DNA from: Paragyromitra xinjiangensis
Taxonomy: Eukaryota > Ascomycota > Pezizomycetes > Pezizales > Discinaceae
Length of the DNA stretch: 64,000 nt
Direction of reading: 5' to 3'
Assembly: GCA_038503065.1 (NCBI GenBank)
Contig: JBCAMK010000002.1
Coordinates: 558,001-622,000, forward strand
In this document: in pieces, positions 47,591 to 60,204 of the stretch
Layout of the letters: every line of letters starts with the position of its first letter
Position numbering within the stretch: position 1 is the stretch's first letter
Notes under the pieces: generated by a model
What the model saw: the letters and a program-made list of their open reading frames with translations, nothing else
Databases searched by the model: none
What the model was told of the DNA's origin: nothing
Made by a program: the position numbers and the translations under genes

Positions 47591-49600
47591 GCGGGCTCAA
47601 TATGGAATTTTGGTCCAAGAATTTTTGACAGGTGCGTACCCAATCATCAGCACGGCGGTCTCAGCATTCCGTTGATGCGGAGACTATCGCCGCCAATCAT
47701 ACCTTGTCACTCGAAGCCCCAATCCTGGTTAGTAGGGGACAGGTAAAACACCTCTAAAGGATCCTGGTCCTGCAAGCCAGTTGGCCAGTAGCATGAGCTG
47801 GTTTTTTTCTCGCTCCGTCACTATGACTCGCATGAACAGGCTGGCCAACTGCTCCCCGCGGACGCGGCTTTCCCATGTTCGACCATTACCAGTCTATCCT
47901 AAGGTGTGCAGCTTATATTCACCACTTATCACTCGTTTGGTAAACCGTTTTGCCCCAACCAATTTTCCAGGGTGAAGGAATCACCCAAGCCCCCAAAGCC
48001 AAAATCCAACTCATGCTTCTGCAGAGAATACGCTTTGCGAATAAGATAAAACACCAACAGTGGGCTATTAATTATAGGTTCGTCGCCAAGAGTACTAAAC
48101 TTAACCCAAACCTATAACACAGTACATCCGTAATCAAGTCTGGGAGTTTAAAATCTAAGTAAATCGTATGAGTAAGGTAGAAATGACACCACGTGAATGT
48201 TCAAGATTCTAAGTGTCGAGTCGGAAGCTACCCGGTTATCGCTGGGACTAACCCAGAACCTTTCTTCAGGCATACTCTGACACTCAATTTAGCTACAAAG
48301 ATCCGACTTGGTTTATGTGTCTTAGATCTAAGTACATACAGTACACATCACCACTAAGTCTCGGCTCTAAAGGCTTGTAATCAACGATACGGGTACGGTA
48401 TTTGGATTTCGCCTAGGCCCGAAATACAGTGGGCTGAGTGGCTATTGGTTGCTAGCCAACATCTGCTTCGTCAACTGCGCCGATGTAACGCCGACGCGAA
48501 ATCGCACCAATTCTTTTAGACATCGGAACGAGTTATTTGTTAACTGGCTCCCAAGTCTCTTTTTTTCGGTGTTTGTTCGGTGTTCCCACTTCATACTTCC
48601 GGAGCGGATCCCGCCGAAGTACATTCTAGGTCCTGACCCCACACTCGGGGGCAATGATTGTTTTCACTAGAATACGCCCTAAACCTTCTCCAGACAAAAG
48701 GCTTAAACGCGATGCAATAAACTCAGCCCCAACAGCTAAATTATTCAAAAACCCATAAGCGGATTATCGGCCCGAAAAAAAGAGAAAGACAGGCTGTCGT
48801 GTGATACCGTTGACATTCGGTATAGGGTTAGGGTTTCACCACCCAGGAAAAGAACGAAAACCCATGGCATCGGTGACCTTGCATAAACACTCTATCATAC
48901 CAGATCACCGGGAGAGGGGGTTTTAGCAAATATTTCATGGATGGCTTCCTAGGCAATAGGCAAAAGGTGCATATAATATTTCATGACTCGACCTTTTCTA
49001 TCAAGGCACATGAGCCTCATATTCTAGGTAGCCATGTTGGACAAGTTAATGGAGGCACAGCGCGGCACACCGCAGGCGTATGTGCTGGTGAGTCGTTAAG
49101 AGTAGATCATTGATTAGTACCAACCCAACAACGCTCACAAGCGAGTTTTTGATGCGGGGAAAAGGAGGACAAGAGGGCTCTGCGATTCTTCCACCGGCAA
49201 AACAGCCGAAACAAAAACTCCATGTATACTTGTCTTGCATTAATATCGAAACTTTTCCGGGAGTCGACAGTAGATACGGTGATTTGTGTCAGTGTGGGGT
49301 TATATGTAGCGGGTGAATGAAGTGCCGTCCTGACAGTCTGGTTTTCAACGTGTCGTGAGAAAATACCTTTCTGCCTGGGCAGGCGAAGCGAACGCCCGAA
49401 AGTAGATGCACGCGATTTCAGTGTGACAGGGGTGTTTTATTTCGCCAGAGGACGGGAAAAGTTCTGGAGTGCTCTTGGCTTCAGAGGCTGTCCAGGCTGT
49501 GTACAGGTGTGAGGTTTGAGTGTGAGATTTGAGTGATGCTACATGATGGCAGCAACGAGTGATCACGCGTGAGCGTATTTCAAAGATTCCAACCAGCGAC
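47591..49600. other. Gene-free degenerate DNA
   Basis: No supportable gene. It contains a double telobox-like GGGTTAGGGTTT (48827-48838) and ATCACTCG copies at 47928-47935 (+) and 49556-49563 (-). Open frames here are short and do not look like proteins. Confidence 0.4.
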
Positions 49601-51721
49601 ACTCGGATTTCTGTCGCTGTTTGAAATGTCAGAACTGTCGTGTGGCTCAGTAGGTATGTTGTGTTCACTGTTTCTGTGCATAGGGAGTCATGGGTCGGCA
49701 AGGATGGTGTGGAAACCAGGGTTTCTGAAGACCCGCTTCTGTGCTCTTTCTCGACCCCTTTTCTCTCGCCCTTATGGTCGAACCGTCTGGCGTCCGCCCC
49801 TTTCGCTTCAAGCCCCTGGGCTCAGTTGGAGTCCAACCCGTCTCTTCTAAAGCTGCAACTGTTTTCGGTTGCTCGTGGATCTGCGGGATGTTGTTTTTTC
49901 TTCCGGAATCGGGGTTGGGTGCTTGCTTGTTTGCTGGCTCTTTTGCGACTTCTCTTCGTCTCTCCTTTTGGCTTCCTTCGGCATACAGGAAGCATCAACC
50001 AACATACACCTCGGTCCGCTCGGTCGGTCGGAATTTGCGTATTTTTTTCGACAATGATCTCGGCATCAGCAGCTACAACCTTTGACGCCTGTCACACGTC
50101 GAATCCGTCGTAATCTCCTTCACTACTTTGTTACTGACTGGCAATATTTGCAGTGCAGGCGAATCAAAGCGCGGTCGCGACAAGGCTGCGGCTGCTACGG
50201 CAGCAAACTGCGAAATACATGGCAAACAGACCACCGGAAGGCACTACGAAAGGTTCATACGAACCCAAATACACAGAAGACCGGATACATTTTTTGCATC
50301 GATTCCTTATGTTTCTAAATTCTAACCAGTTGCATTCTTTTGCGTTTCTGTGTTTTCTATCTGGGTCACCAGTGGCGGTGGCAAGCTTTCTGGATCCTCA
50401 CTAACGAGATGGGCTGCAAGTTTTCACTTCTTATCTGCAAACATGTGAGCGACGATATCAAGTGGCTTGATTAATTATTTTCCTATTTTCAGCGATTTTC
50501 TCTTTTTATGTCTAACCGTGGAGGAGCAGTTTGTTTTTGGGGGGGATGGTAAAAAGGGGGATACGGTAGTTATCTGCAGACGTGAGATTCCGCGAGGAAT
50601 CGACCAATAAGCCACCCTGGTACAAAGTTCCTTCCCGGCGGGGCTAGGGTTGAAATGCACGATTCTCTTGGCGTTCCGAATCGCCTGCTAGTCTCAGCCA
50701 GTGGGGCCGAATACAAAAGGAAGCACTTTCCCACGCAGTCTCTTCTCCCTCTTTGCTGTCCATTTTGCGGCCCTCCTGAAGTTTTGCATCTTATCTCTCC
50801 CATCGCGACACGAAACGAGCCACCACGCATCAGCAGGCATTAAAGCGGCTTAAAAAAAATACCTTTCTAGGGGAAATTCAAGAGAGAAATTAATTTATTT
50901 TTACTTATCCCAGTTGACTCCTATTTTTTATTTTTTATTTGTTTTTCCTGTTGCCATTCTATTCCAAATCGGCAAACGCGTGGCGCGTCTGGTCATCAAA
51001 AGGCAAAAGGGCTGAGTCATTAAGCCTGCTCGGACTTTAAAGCACACTTACCCTGCCAGGCTCTCTCTTCCCTCTTCTCTTTCTCTTTCTCTGTCTTGTT
51101 GTCGACGCACCACCACAACCAGCAAGCATCACATCGGTAACCGCTCCACCCAACCGCTGTGTCTTCCACCATTTTTCGCGCACCATAATTTCCCGCGCTA
51201 CTACCCCTCTTTTCCCTTCTCTCCACTTCTACACAAGGCCACCACATCACCACGCCGACTCTCCCCACCCTGCTTACTACTCGCTAACAGTCCCTCCCTG
51301 TGTCCAAGGTGGTACAACGCTCTGAGGCTCTCTTCGCTGTTGCACTTGCCAGCGTAGCCACACAACAACCTACGGTTGCACCCCGGTCTGTCAACCAACA
51401 CCACACCGCTCCTGGGCCCCTTCAACCGCCATAATCTCCACCACCCTCTGACAACCGCCCCGCCTTCCGCTCCCCCGCCTCCCCTCCATCCATCCATCCC
51501 GCTCCTTTTTACCCACACCCCCCCCCACCCCATCATTTATTAGTGACATCTGCCGTCTTCATCAATTATCACTATCACTACCACCAATTAGCCACTTCAT
51601 CTCCCTTCAACTCGTGGATACACATCGCGTCCATCCTGTTGTTGTTGCCGTTGGTGGGCGTGAAGGTGAATCTGCTATCCCTGCTGCTGCTGTAACGAGC
51701 CTTGGTTCATTTCCGTCTTCT
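49601..51721 (+). promoter_or_regulatory. Long BDF1 upstream region with pyrimidine-rich leader
   Basis: No gene is supported. From about 51040 to 51620 the plus strand is strongly C/T-rich (CTCTTCTCTTTCTCTTTCTC near 51070, later CACCCCCCCCCACC), a pattern common in fungal core promoters and 5' UTRs. The frame that becomes Bdf1 is open upstream to 51614 but its first ATG is at 51722. The 49640-50113 open frames are Ser/Phe/Leu-rich and overlap in several frames, which argues against coding. Confidence 0.45.
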
Positions 51722-54454
51722 ATGGCAGTGATGAGTCCACAGCTGCCGGCTAGCAACCATCCACACGATCAAAAACCTGAGACAGCTGTTCCCGTCTTGG
51801 CAGAGGCGGGCAATGCTGTACCGCAGGGGACGATGGCGATGGACTTGGATGTTCACGGGTGAGTTTGCCCTGTTCCTGTCTGCTGTTTGTCGCTTCTCCC
51901 CTGCCCTTCCCTCTGCCTACTTTCACCATATCTCACGACGTATCTCCTCGAGATGTGTCTTGGGTGGTGATTGCGTTGCTTTGAGATGTGGTGCTCTGGT
52001 GGAATTGTCTCCTGTATCCTTTTATTTCATTGTCGTCATGTTTCTCTTGTCTATGTTTCTGAATACATTGTATTTACATTATCCTTCCGTTACTTTAGTA
52101 CGATCAAACAAGATGAATCTACCTCCGCTCCTCTACCAGAATTTGCTCCGTCGTCGCCGAGGGATGATCTCAACAGCAATGGTGTTCGCTCTTCATTTGT
52201 GAATGGCAATGCTTCAACAAAAAAAATAAATGCACCTCCGTCGCCACCAATCCCTACTCCTCCACTTCATCAACCAGATGGCGCACAGGATCTTTCCGAC
52301 TTGCATATCACATCGCCTGCTGCTGGCGCTTCGTTTGCGTCATTTCATGGGAACGAGCAACCTGCTGCAGAGGAAGGATCAAGTGAGAAGGTAGAAGGAG
52401 AGACTGGGGATGAGCGAAAGAATGGGACATCAAACCAAAAGTCAAAGTCATCAGCATCAGCCGGTGTGCCTACAACTAGCGACCACTCGATGGCCGATGC
52501 CCCCTCAGCCAAGGCGTCGCGAGAAAGGGAGGAGGATGATAACGAAGGGCCTCCGTTGAAGCGGGCAAAGACGGAAGAGATGGATACATCATCTTCGTTC
52601 GGAGTTCCCTTGTACCATTCGACAGAACCGATGACGCCGGCGCAATTGAAATGGATTATCGCTGTTGTTCGAAGTCTGCGACGTACTAAGGATGCTCGCG
52701 CTTTTTCTATGCCAGTTGATGCCGAGAAGCTGAACGTGCCGACATATTACGAAATTGTCAAGAACCCTATGGATCTTCAGACGATGGAAAAGAAGCTACA
52801 CAATAGCGAGTATAAATCGCCGAAAGAAGTCCTTGATGACTTCAATTTAATATTGTCAAACTGCATTCTGTTTAATGGGATTGAGCATCCTATCACAGAG
52901 CTGTCGAGGGGTATGCAGGCTGCTTGGGACAGGCAAATGAAGGGATTCCCACCATCCAATGCTCCGGAAGCCGAGAAGCCGAAACCGTCAAAGAAGAAGG
53001 GCGGGAATCCCAGGCCTTCAGCTGCAAAAGCACCCAAGTCTACCCAGACAAAGAAGGAGCCCAAAGCAGTTGCGCAATCTCCCGCCGCTGCTTCCCCTAC
53101 GTTTGGCCTTCGGCCATCTGGCATTCCTCAGATCCGTCGCGATTCAACCGCTGGTGATGGCAGGCCAAAAAGGGAAATCCACCCTCCTGCCCCGAAAGAC
53201 CTACCATACTCAGATGTGAAACCTCGGCGCAAGAAGAACGCCTCGGAGTTGAAATTTTGTGATATGGTTTGCAAGGAGCTTACAAAAAAAATCCACGAAG
53301 CATATGCATTTCCTTTTTATACACCTGTTGATCCTGTAGCACTTAATATTCCCGATTATTTCAAAATTATCAGGGAACCGATGGATCTTAGTACTATCCA
53401 ATCGAAACTGAAGACCAATCAGTATGAGACTGGCCATGATTTCGAAAAGGATATACGTTTGATGTTCAGGAATTGTTACAGATTCAATCCCCCGAACCAG
53501 GCAGTACACCAAATGGGAAAACGTCTCGAGGGTGTATTTGATCAAAAATGGGCGGAAAAGAGCAAGTACACAAGGGAAAACCCTGGCAGTCATTCTCCCG
53601 TTTCCGCATCACCACCACCAGAGGAACATGAAGACGAGATGAGTGAGGAAGAGGGCAACCAGCCAGATATTGCTGCGCTAGAACAGCAGCTTGAGATGAT
53701 GAAAGACCAGCTCTCATCCTTGAAGAAGGGCCAAAAGAAGAAAACACCACCGGTTTCATCGAATTCCAAGTCGAAAAACAAGCCCGGCCCTTCAAGGAAG
53801 AACTCAACAGCTGCGCCACTGCCACCACCATCGAAAAAGAAGAAGGGAGGCAAAAACCAGAAGGATGTTCCCTACATTAGTTTGGAACAGAAGACTGAAT
53901 TGTCCGAAAGGATCAATTTCCTTCCACATGGCAAGATGGCTTACGCTCTTAACATGATCAAGCAAAATATGCCTGATCTTGATAACGTATGTATTGATCG
54001 AGTGTTTCGTGTTTTTTGTCATGCGCTAACGAATAGTTCAGGGCGCTGGTGACGAGATTGAGCTTGATATCGATGAACTGGATGCTCAAACTCTATATAA
54101 GCTTTATGCTTACGTTTCAAAGCATGCACCTCCTCTAGAGACGAAATACGTTCCACCACCACCTCCTCCTCGGCCTGTAGCTGAGCAAAAAGCTAAAACC
54201 AAAACGACCTCGAAACCAAAGAAGAACAAACCCATGTCGGCTATCGAACAGGAGGCCAAGATCAAGGATTTGCAGGCTAGGCTACAAAACTTCGAAAACC
54301 CTACTCCGCAACCCTCTGCCCCTGGTAAGTTTTTCCGTTAAATCTTTTATAAATAACGTGTTACTAATCTAGTTTTCTAGCCGCCCTTGATAATGTGGAT
54401 AGTGATTCTAGCGATGATGATGAAAGTTCGGGATCGGAAAGCGAAGAGGAATAG
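51722..54454 (+). CDS. BDF1: BET-family double bromodomain protein Bdf1
   Basis: Exons 51722-51858, 52099-53986, 54042-54324 and 54381-54454 give 793 aa. Bromodomain 1 (~225-310) has VPTYYEIVKNPMDLQTMEKK and NCILFNG. Bromodomain 2 (~428-515) has IPDYFKIIREPMDLSTIQSK and RNCYRFNPPNQ. Both keep the acetyl-lysine-binding Asn. A coiled coil (ALEQQLEMMKDQLSSLKK) follows. The NET/ET domain (~635-705) has LSERINFLPHGKMAYALNMIKQNMP and DEIELDIDELD. The C-terminus is acidic (SSDDDESSGSESEEE). This is the fungal Bdf1/BRD4 layout; it reads acetylated histone H4 and links to TFIID and SWR1. The start is the first ATG of the frame; splicing joins DVHG to TIKQDE. The 240-nt first intron is the longest. Confidence 0.96.
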
Positions 54455-56644
54455 ATATTTTTTCCTTTGCACGAGGATTGGGCCCATAGATTTATTTTTA
54501 AAAATGGGATCGCAAGAGGAATAAGAGTGCCTTTTTTTTCTATTCACCAAAAGCCGGGGTTCAAGTCCACCGTTTCAGTCCATGCTATCATTGTCCTCGC
54601 CAGAAGCATTAAGTATATTCGTCAGTCAGCTTTCTCAGTTCTATCCATGGTGGAAGGGTGGTTTAAAAGAACAGCCTCACTTTTCCTATGGTGTGGAGTG
54701 GAATGCTTGGGGAATCGGCTTATGTGGGGAGAATACTCGAGAGGCGTGGATCTGGAGCGCTGTGTATTTCGCCAGACGATGAATCAAAGTGGGATGGAAG
54801 GTGGCAGATAATTGGCGTATTACTAGGGGCTGTCCCGGCCCAATGGTTGTTTTTTCTCTTCGACCATTTTTTTCGTTTCTTGTATCTTTATTTTAGCATT
54901 CTTTTTTTTTCTTTTCGTTTCATTCCCCCATCCGTCCTCTTATATGTTTTGAGGCTTGAGGATGGGTGAGGGGAAATTCCTTGTCTGTGTCAAAACGAAG
55001 AATGAGTCTTGTTAGTTTGATGAAGGGAGGGAGGCGCATCTTTGATGTTTGATGACTAGGGTTTTTCTTTTTTCTTCTCGGGAAGTCTTTGGGTACGACA
55101 ATCAAACTTTTGTATCATACATTGCATGCACTTCACGGGGTTTATTTTTTTGTCGCTTATTTTTTTTTCGGGGCGACGGCGCAATTGATGTGTCTTTTTC
55201 TCACCGTCTGGAATTATTTTTCCCCATCTTTTTGGGCAGCGCTTGGCCTAGGAATAGAGGAGGTTTTGTGGGGGGGTTTTTACATGGTATTGTTGGTTTG
55301 GTGGGTGGTAGCTTTTTGACGTCCAGTAGTAGCGAGATCTGGAGATAAATTGATGCTTAGAACAGCCTCTAATTTATTTGAAAAAAAATTGTAAATAGTT
55401 TTCGCCCCCAGTGGAGGTCTATCCCTCCAACAAGCAATTTCTCTTTATCAAGTCCTTTTCTTTAGTGGGCTAGTTCCTTTTACTGATAGGAAAGTTCTTT
55501 GGTGAATCTGTTTCTTCTAGAAAATCACTTCTGCATGGTGAGCACGAAGTATTACGGTATAATAATTAGGCTGCTGCGTTGGCTAAACTTAGTTCTGTTC
55601 TGTAGTTATCATGCTCTTGGCGGGATAGTGGATCCATCTCCCTTGTGGTTATGTTATGTCCTGGAATTCCATGGGTCATGTATTCAGTGATAGACTTGAG
55701 GGTAAAAAGAGTTGAGTACAAACAAGGACTGCCTGCGATGCTTAGCTGTTGGAGCAATGGGGCTCTGGCGAGGTACAAAAGGAAAAAAGATTATTGAAAG
55801 CCAAGCTCTTTTGCTCAACCTCGCGCAGGAGATCTCATGGATATAGATCTACTATACTACATGTATTGGAAAACTATCACAAGAAGCAAAGAGATACCGA
55901 GCGTCAGTCTCCGACCGATTGTTTGCACTGCTGACTTTGATTATGCGTTTTGGGCTAAATATCGGGGTAGGTGTTAGGAAGGGAGCATCACGGAAGTGGA
56001 GGATATTATTTGGATATAGGTATGGGAGTGAAGAGTTTCGTGGCGTCAGTAATGAGTGGTGTTTTTGAGATAAAATTGCTTTTCACCCTCTATAACTTTA
56101 GTATTCATATTTCTTCCCACTGATTTTCTAGTGTTTGTCAAGTAGCATTCCGGAATCGGTAGGTTTGTTGTATGCAGCTGCCAGCTTGCATCCCTTAAAT
56201 AGCGTACAGATTCCGCCAAGGAAAAAAAAACAGGGAGCCAAGCATTGATTGGGAGTGTATAAATATACGCTTTCCTCGGTTTGCATGTTGCTCGATAATT
56301 AAAATCGGTATAGGACTTGGTGGAAGAGGGGTTTTTTGGAGTTTGGCACTGCTAGCATTTAGAAAAAGCAAGAGCTTAAGAATTAATCGCACTTTTGTGG
56401 ATCGGGATGCGTACCTGTAGGGTGGCCCGTGATATCCCTGAAGGGCATAATTCCACGATCCATAAAATCACCATTCATTCCCCACCATCGCAAATTCCAT
56501 GGCGAGTCAGCCGTTTCCTCAATCCCTGGCGTTGTGCATTCTTATTTCAGTGTACGGTCTAAAAATGTAGCACAAATCCCTTGAGTGCATTTACAATCGT
56601 ATCTGTCCTTCCTCTCCTTCTTACAATCATCTTTCGTAGACGCA
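54455..56644. other. Intergenic, T-rich
   Basis: About 2.2 kb between two plus-strand genes. The BDF1-proximal part has many T runs (TTTTTTTTCTTTTCG), as in 3' UTR or 3' flank. No gene, tRNA or element was recognised. Open frames are low-complexity Phe/Leu/Ser-rich. Confidence 0.45.
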
Positions 56645-58325
56645 ATGTCCCCTTCAGACCCCAAAGTTGCCATCATCGGAAGTGGTGTCTCTGGCCTTGC
56701 AGCTCTTTGGGCTCTTCGCAACAAACCATCCCATGAGGTTCATCTTTATGAATCAAACGACTACCTTGGTGGACATACAAACACTGTTGTGTTCAAGCAT
56801 GGCACGGAATCGACTATGGTGGATACTGGATTCATCGTGTTAAATGCAGCAACATACCGTTTGTGGCCCAAAATCTGTTTGATAAAAAATCAATAAGAGT
56901 TGGTATTGACCTGCTTTCAAGCGAATTTCATAGCTTTCCTCGCCCACATCGGTGTGCAAACAGTTCCAACAGAGATGACTTTCGGTGTCTCTCGGAACCG
57001 CGGCGAATTCGAATGGTCTGGGACGTCTCTATCTTCGGTTTTTGCTCAACGCAGCAACCTCTTTAAACCGAGCATGTGGCGAATGTTGTTTGACATTGTC
57101 CGCTTTAACACTTTTGCTCTGGATCTCCTTGAGAATGAGTCTACGCTTGCAGGCGGTGTGATAAAAGAACAGACTTTGGGCTCATATCTAGACCAAGAGG
57201 GCTATTCTGATGCATTTAGAGATGACTATTTACTTCCAATGACGGCTGCAGTTTGGAGCACAAGCCCAGATAAGTGTGCTTTGGACTTCCCTGCAGTTAC
57301 TTTAATTAGGTTTATGTGTGATGCCCCCACTACTATCTTCAAAATCATAGCATAAAGCTAATAGGGAAAGAAAAGGTGGAACCACCACCTTCTGAACATC
57401 GTATCAGCTAGGCCGCAATGGCTTACGATTAAAGGAGGTGCAAAGAACTACGTTGACGCCATTATAAAAAACGTTCCGAATCACCAGATCCATCTTTCAA
57501 CCCCCGTAACGGGTGTTCGTAGCGCTGATAATGGGAAGATACTTGTATCTACTAAGAGAGGTGTGATGGAATATGAGTACGAATACGACCATGTAATCCT
57601 TGCGACTCACGGTGACCAGGCGCTTTCTCTGCTGGGTAAGGATGCGACGGAGTTTGAGAGGGAAATTCTCGGCGCTTTTAAGACTAGTAAGAATACTGCT
57701 GTCTTGCATTCTGATAAAAACGTAAGCTTTCCTATATTAGGACCTTGACCAAAATGAAAACTAACGGTGTGAATGATAGTTGATGCCTGTCCGTTCGGAA
57801 ACCTGGGCCTCATGGAACTACATGACCGCCTCCACCGCCATCTCTCGCAACGTTGACCAGGTATCCCTAACCTACAATATGAACATTCTCCAACACATTC
57901 ACCCTTGCCGCTTCGGCGATGTGCTTGTGACTCTTAACCCTCTTACACCTCCACATCCCTCGACTGTGCAGGGTGAATGGGAATATGAACACCCTCTTTA
58001 TACCCCCGAAGCGATTCAAGCACAACGCCGGCTTCCACAAATTCAAAATAAACGAGGCATCACATTTGCGGGTGCATGGACGGGATATGGATTCCATGAA
58101 GACGGGTTCACATCTGGGCTGCGAGCAGCAGTTGAGTCTTTGGATGCAGAGGTACCGTGGGATGTGAAAGACGCGAAATATATCGGCGGGGATAGTCCGC
58201 CGCAGAAGGGGATGCAGGAAGTGGGGTTGAGGATGGTGATTGGGTTGGTGCAGTGGTGTATTGTGGTGTTGGAGACGTTGTTAGTGACCTATGGGGTTGG
58301 GATGGAGAGAGAGAAGCAGCTATGA
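56645..58325 (+). CDS. FAD-dependent oxidoreductase, COG2907/amine-oxidase-like
   Basis: Exons 56645-56858, 56922-57315, 57376-57721 and 57780-58325 give 499 aa. The Rossmann start has VAIIGSGVSGLAALWALR and ESNDYLGGHTNTV, the FAD-binding signature of the flavin amine oxidase superfamily. The family-specific blocks VDTGFIVLN.ATYPNF, FMWNHHLLN, YDHVILATHGDQAL, TWASWNY, YNMNILQ and GAWTGYGFHEDGFTSG follow. This is the COG2907 group, which in bacteria often lies beside cyclopropane-fatty-acid synthase genes and a DUF1365 gene; neither is next to it here. A hydrophobic helix near the C-terminus (GLVQWCIVVLETLLVTYG) suggests membrane attachment. The substrate is unknown. An earlier in-frame ATG at 56585 would add 20 residues; 56645 is preferred because the extra part is not conserved-looking. 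Confidence 0.87.
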
Positions 58326-58714
58326 GCGTATATTCTTTTTTATACACGTTTTGCGAATATATAATACAGTACTTATGGACGTTCTAATATGTGTTGAAGA
58401 TAAGGAGAAATGAAGTTTGTTTTGGATGAGATGGGTGAGAATAGTAATGGTAATGATAATAAAATAATGATAATGAGTGAAGGTTTAATGGAAAGTATCC
58501 TATAGCCTGCTGCTTGGGAATAAAAATGAAAGGAACCTCAATATATTCTTGAACTTTGCTGTGGCCTTGCGAGGATTTGGTATCAGAACAGTAGCAATAA
58601 TGGATGAATGGATACTCCTAGGGAGATCGTGTTTGAGTGACTTATTGACGATGACGTGAGCGATCTTCTGTACATTGTACGAATAACTTGGACAATATGA
58701 ATTGGGTCGTACCT
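58326..58714. other. Convergent intergenic gap
   Basis: 389 bp between the 3' ends of the FAD oxidoreductase and BTB genes. AT-rich, with ATAATAATGATAATG-like runs. No feature recognised. Confidence 0.5.
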
Positions 58715-60204
58715 TTAATACGGCCAGTCAGTCTTAGTTTTAAGACCTGGGAAATCGTTCTCATTGAATTCGGCACACAACAAGTAGTCGATACCGTGGT
58801 TCAAGCGAGGCACAAAAGCTAGATTATTCCGTGCCAATTCCCTTGTAGCCTGATGGATTACTGTCATATAGGTTTGAAACGCATGTTTCTCCCGGGATTT
58901 TTTGAATGTTGGTTTATCTCCGAAGGAACGAAATATACGGTCATCCTTATCGCGATCGTCTTTAAAGTCGTTATCCCCCCAAACCGAAGAGGTTTCCCAA
59001 AAGTTGTCGTGACTGAGGATCCTGTAGAGTTTTCCTGCATATTCTCCATCAAAACTAGTATCAGTGTTGTAGTTGCGGTTAACCCAACTAAATATTTCGC
59101 AAACCGCAGTTATCACCGTAGTAGCTGTCGCTAGGTTTTTTCTGAGACCGAAGGATAATATTTTTTCGTTAGCTTTAGCTCTCAAATCTTTCAGGCGCTG
59201 GTATTCGGCGTGGATAGGGTCCAGAAAGGGCGAGTAGAGGTGATTCTTTATCAATGGATATTGACCGACACAGTGGATGAAGGCCTCTTTGAATATGATT
59301 TGGGATCGGATTTTGTAGGCTATTTGGAGAAAGATACTCGGGTGAAGTTTGATTGCGCTGGATAAATTCTCCTGGCCTTGTTGATAAAGCCTAGTCTCGA
59401 CAGCGGGCTTTATGGCCTCTAAAGCGGAGTATTGGTCTGCAAGTGCGACTAATTCGCAAACATCCGTAATTCTTGCCATTTGAGTAGGTTGGTGGTAGAA
59501 TGCTCGTAGCATGTTGTCCCAAGCTCGTTGTATCCCCGGTAGTAAGTCCTAGCATAAAGTTATATTAGTAACAGGATTCCCATAGAGCTCTTTGATAGTA
59601 GACGGACCGCAGTATTCTCATCTTCGTCTGCAGCAGTGTTTTGTGGCGGGTTCGAGACTTCGTAAGGGTCTGGGGGTAGCATATGGGGGGGTGGGTCGCA
59701 TTGGTAAAATGTGCGTATCATTTCCGTGAAATTGTCTGCTATGATTTGATAGTTTTCCTTTTTTCCCAAAAGCGATGGGGTCAGCTAAATAGAGGTGGGT
59801 AAGGGCCGTGCTTCATTGGGGATTTATGCGTAAATGTTCTTACATTGCTTGTAATCCCAACCATTCCTTTTGTTTTGGTCAGGGGCGCCAAATCATAGTT
59901 TTTAATATATATATTAGGTTTCTTCGATTTCATCAACCAATGCTCTCGGAAATTACTATATTAAAATTTTTTGGTGGTGATGGACTCATACCTTCCACTG
60001 CAAGAAGTTGTCTTTTCCGAGCACAAGACTCCAGTGAATTCCGCTATTACGGGGCATTGCAGCTTCCCCCCCTGACCACCTAAACCCGCTATCGAAATAC
60101 CCAGAGCTAATCTGTAGAATATCTGAATGGACGATGTATTTTTTCCAAGGAAAATTAATTTCGATATTACCGTTTGAAAAATCATTGCCAGACTTGGGCA
60201 TCAT
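58715..60204 (-). CDS. BTB/POZ domain protein
   Basis: Exons 60204-59992, 59784-59608 and 59548-58715 give 407 aa. The N-terminal BTB fold reads NGNIEINFPWKKYIVHSDIL then SSGYFDSGFRW, followed after the splice by NFTEMIRTFYQCD, a standard fungal BTB core (residues ~10-110). The rest contains DVCELVALADQYSALEAIKP and long helices, as in the many ascomycete BTB proteins of unknown role; BTB domains often dimerise or recruit Cullin-3. An acidic loop (ADEDENT) interrupts the BTB region. The second donor reads GTCCGT, unusual, but the intron has a TACTAATATAAC branch site and the frame requires this junction. Function is unknown. Confidence 0.78.

Noticed and set aside
49640..50113. Cluster of overlapping plus-strand frames before BDF1
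   Set aside because: Three frames are open at once, compositions are Phe/Ser/Leu-rich and no conserved motif is seen; more likely leader or intergenic DNA.
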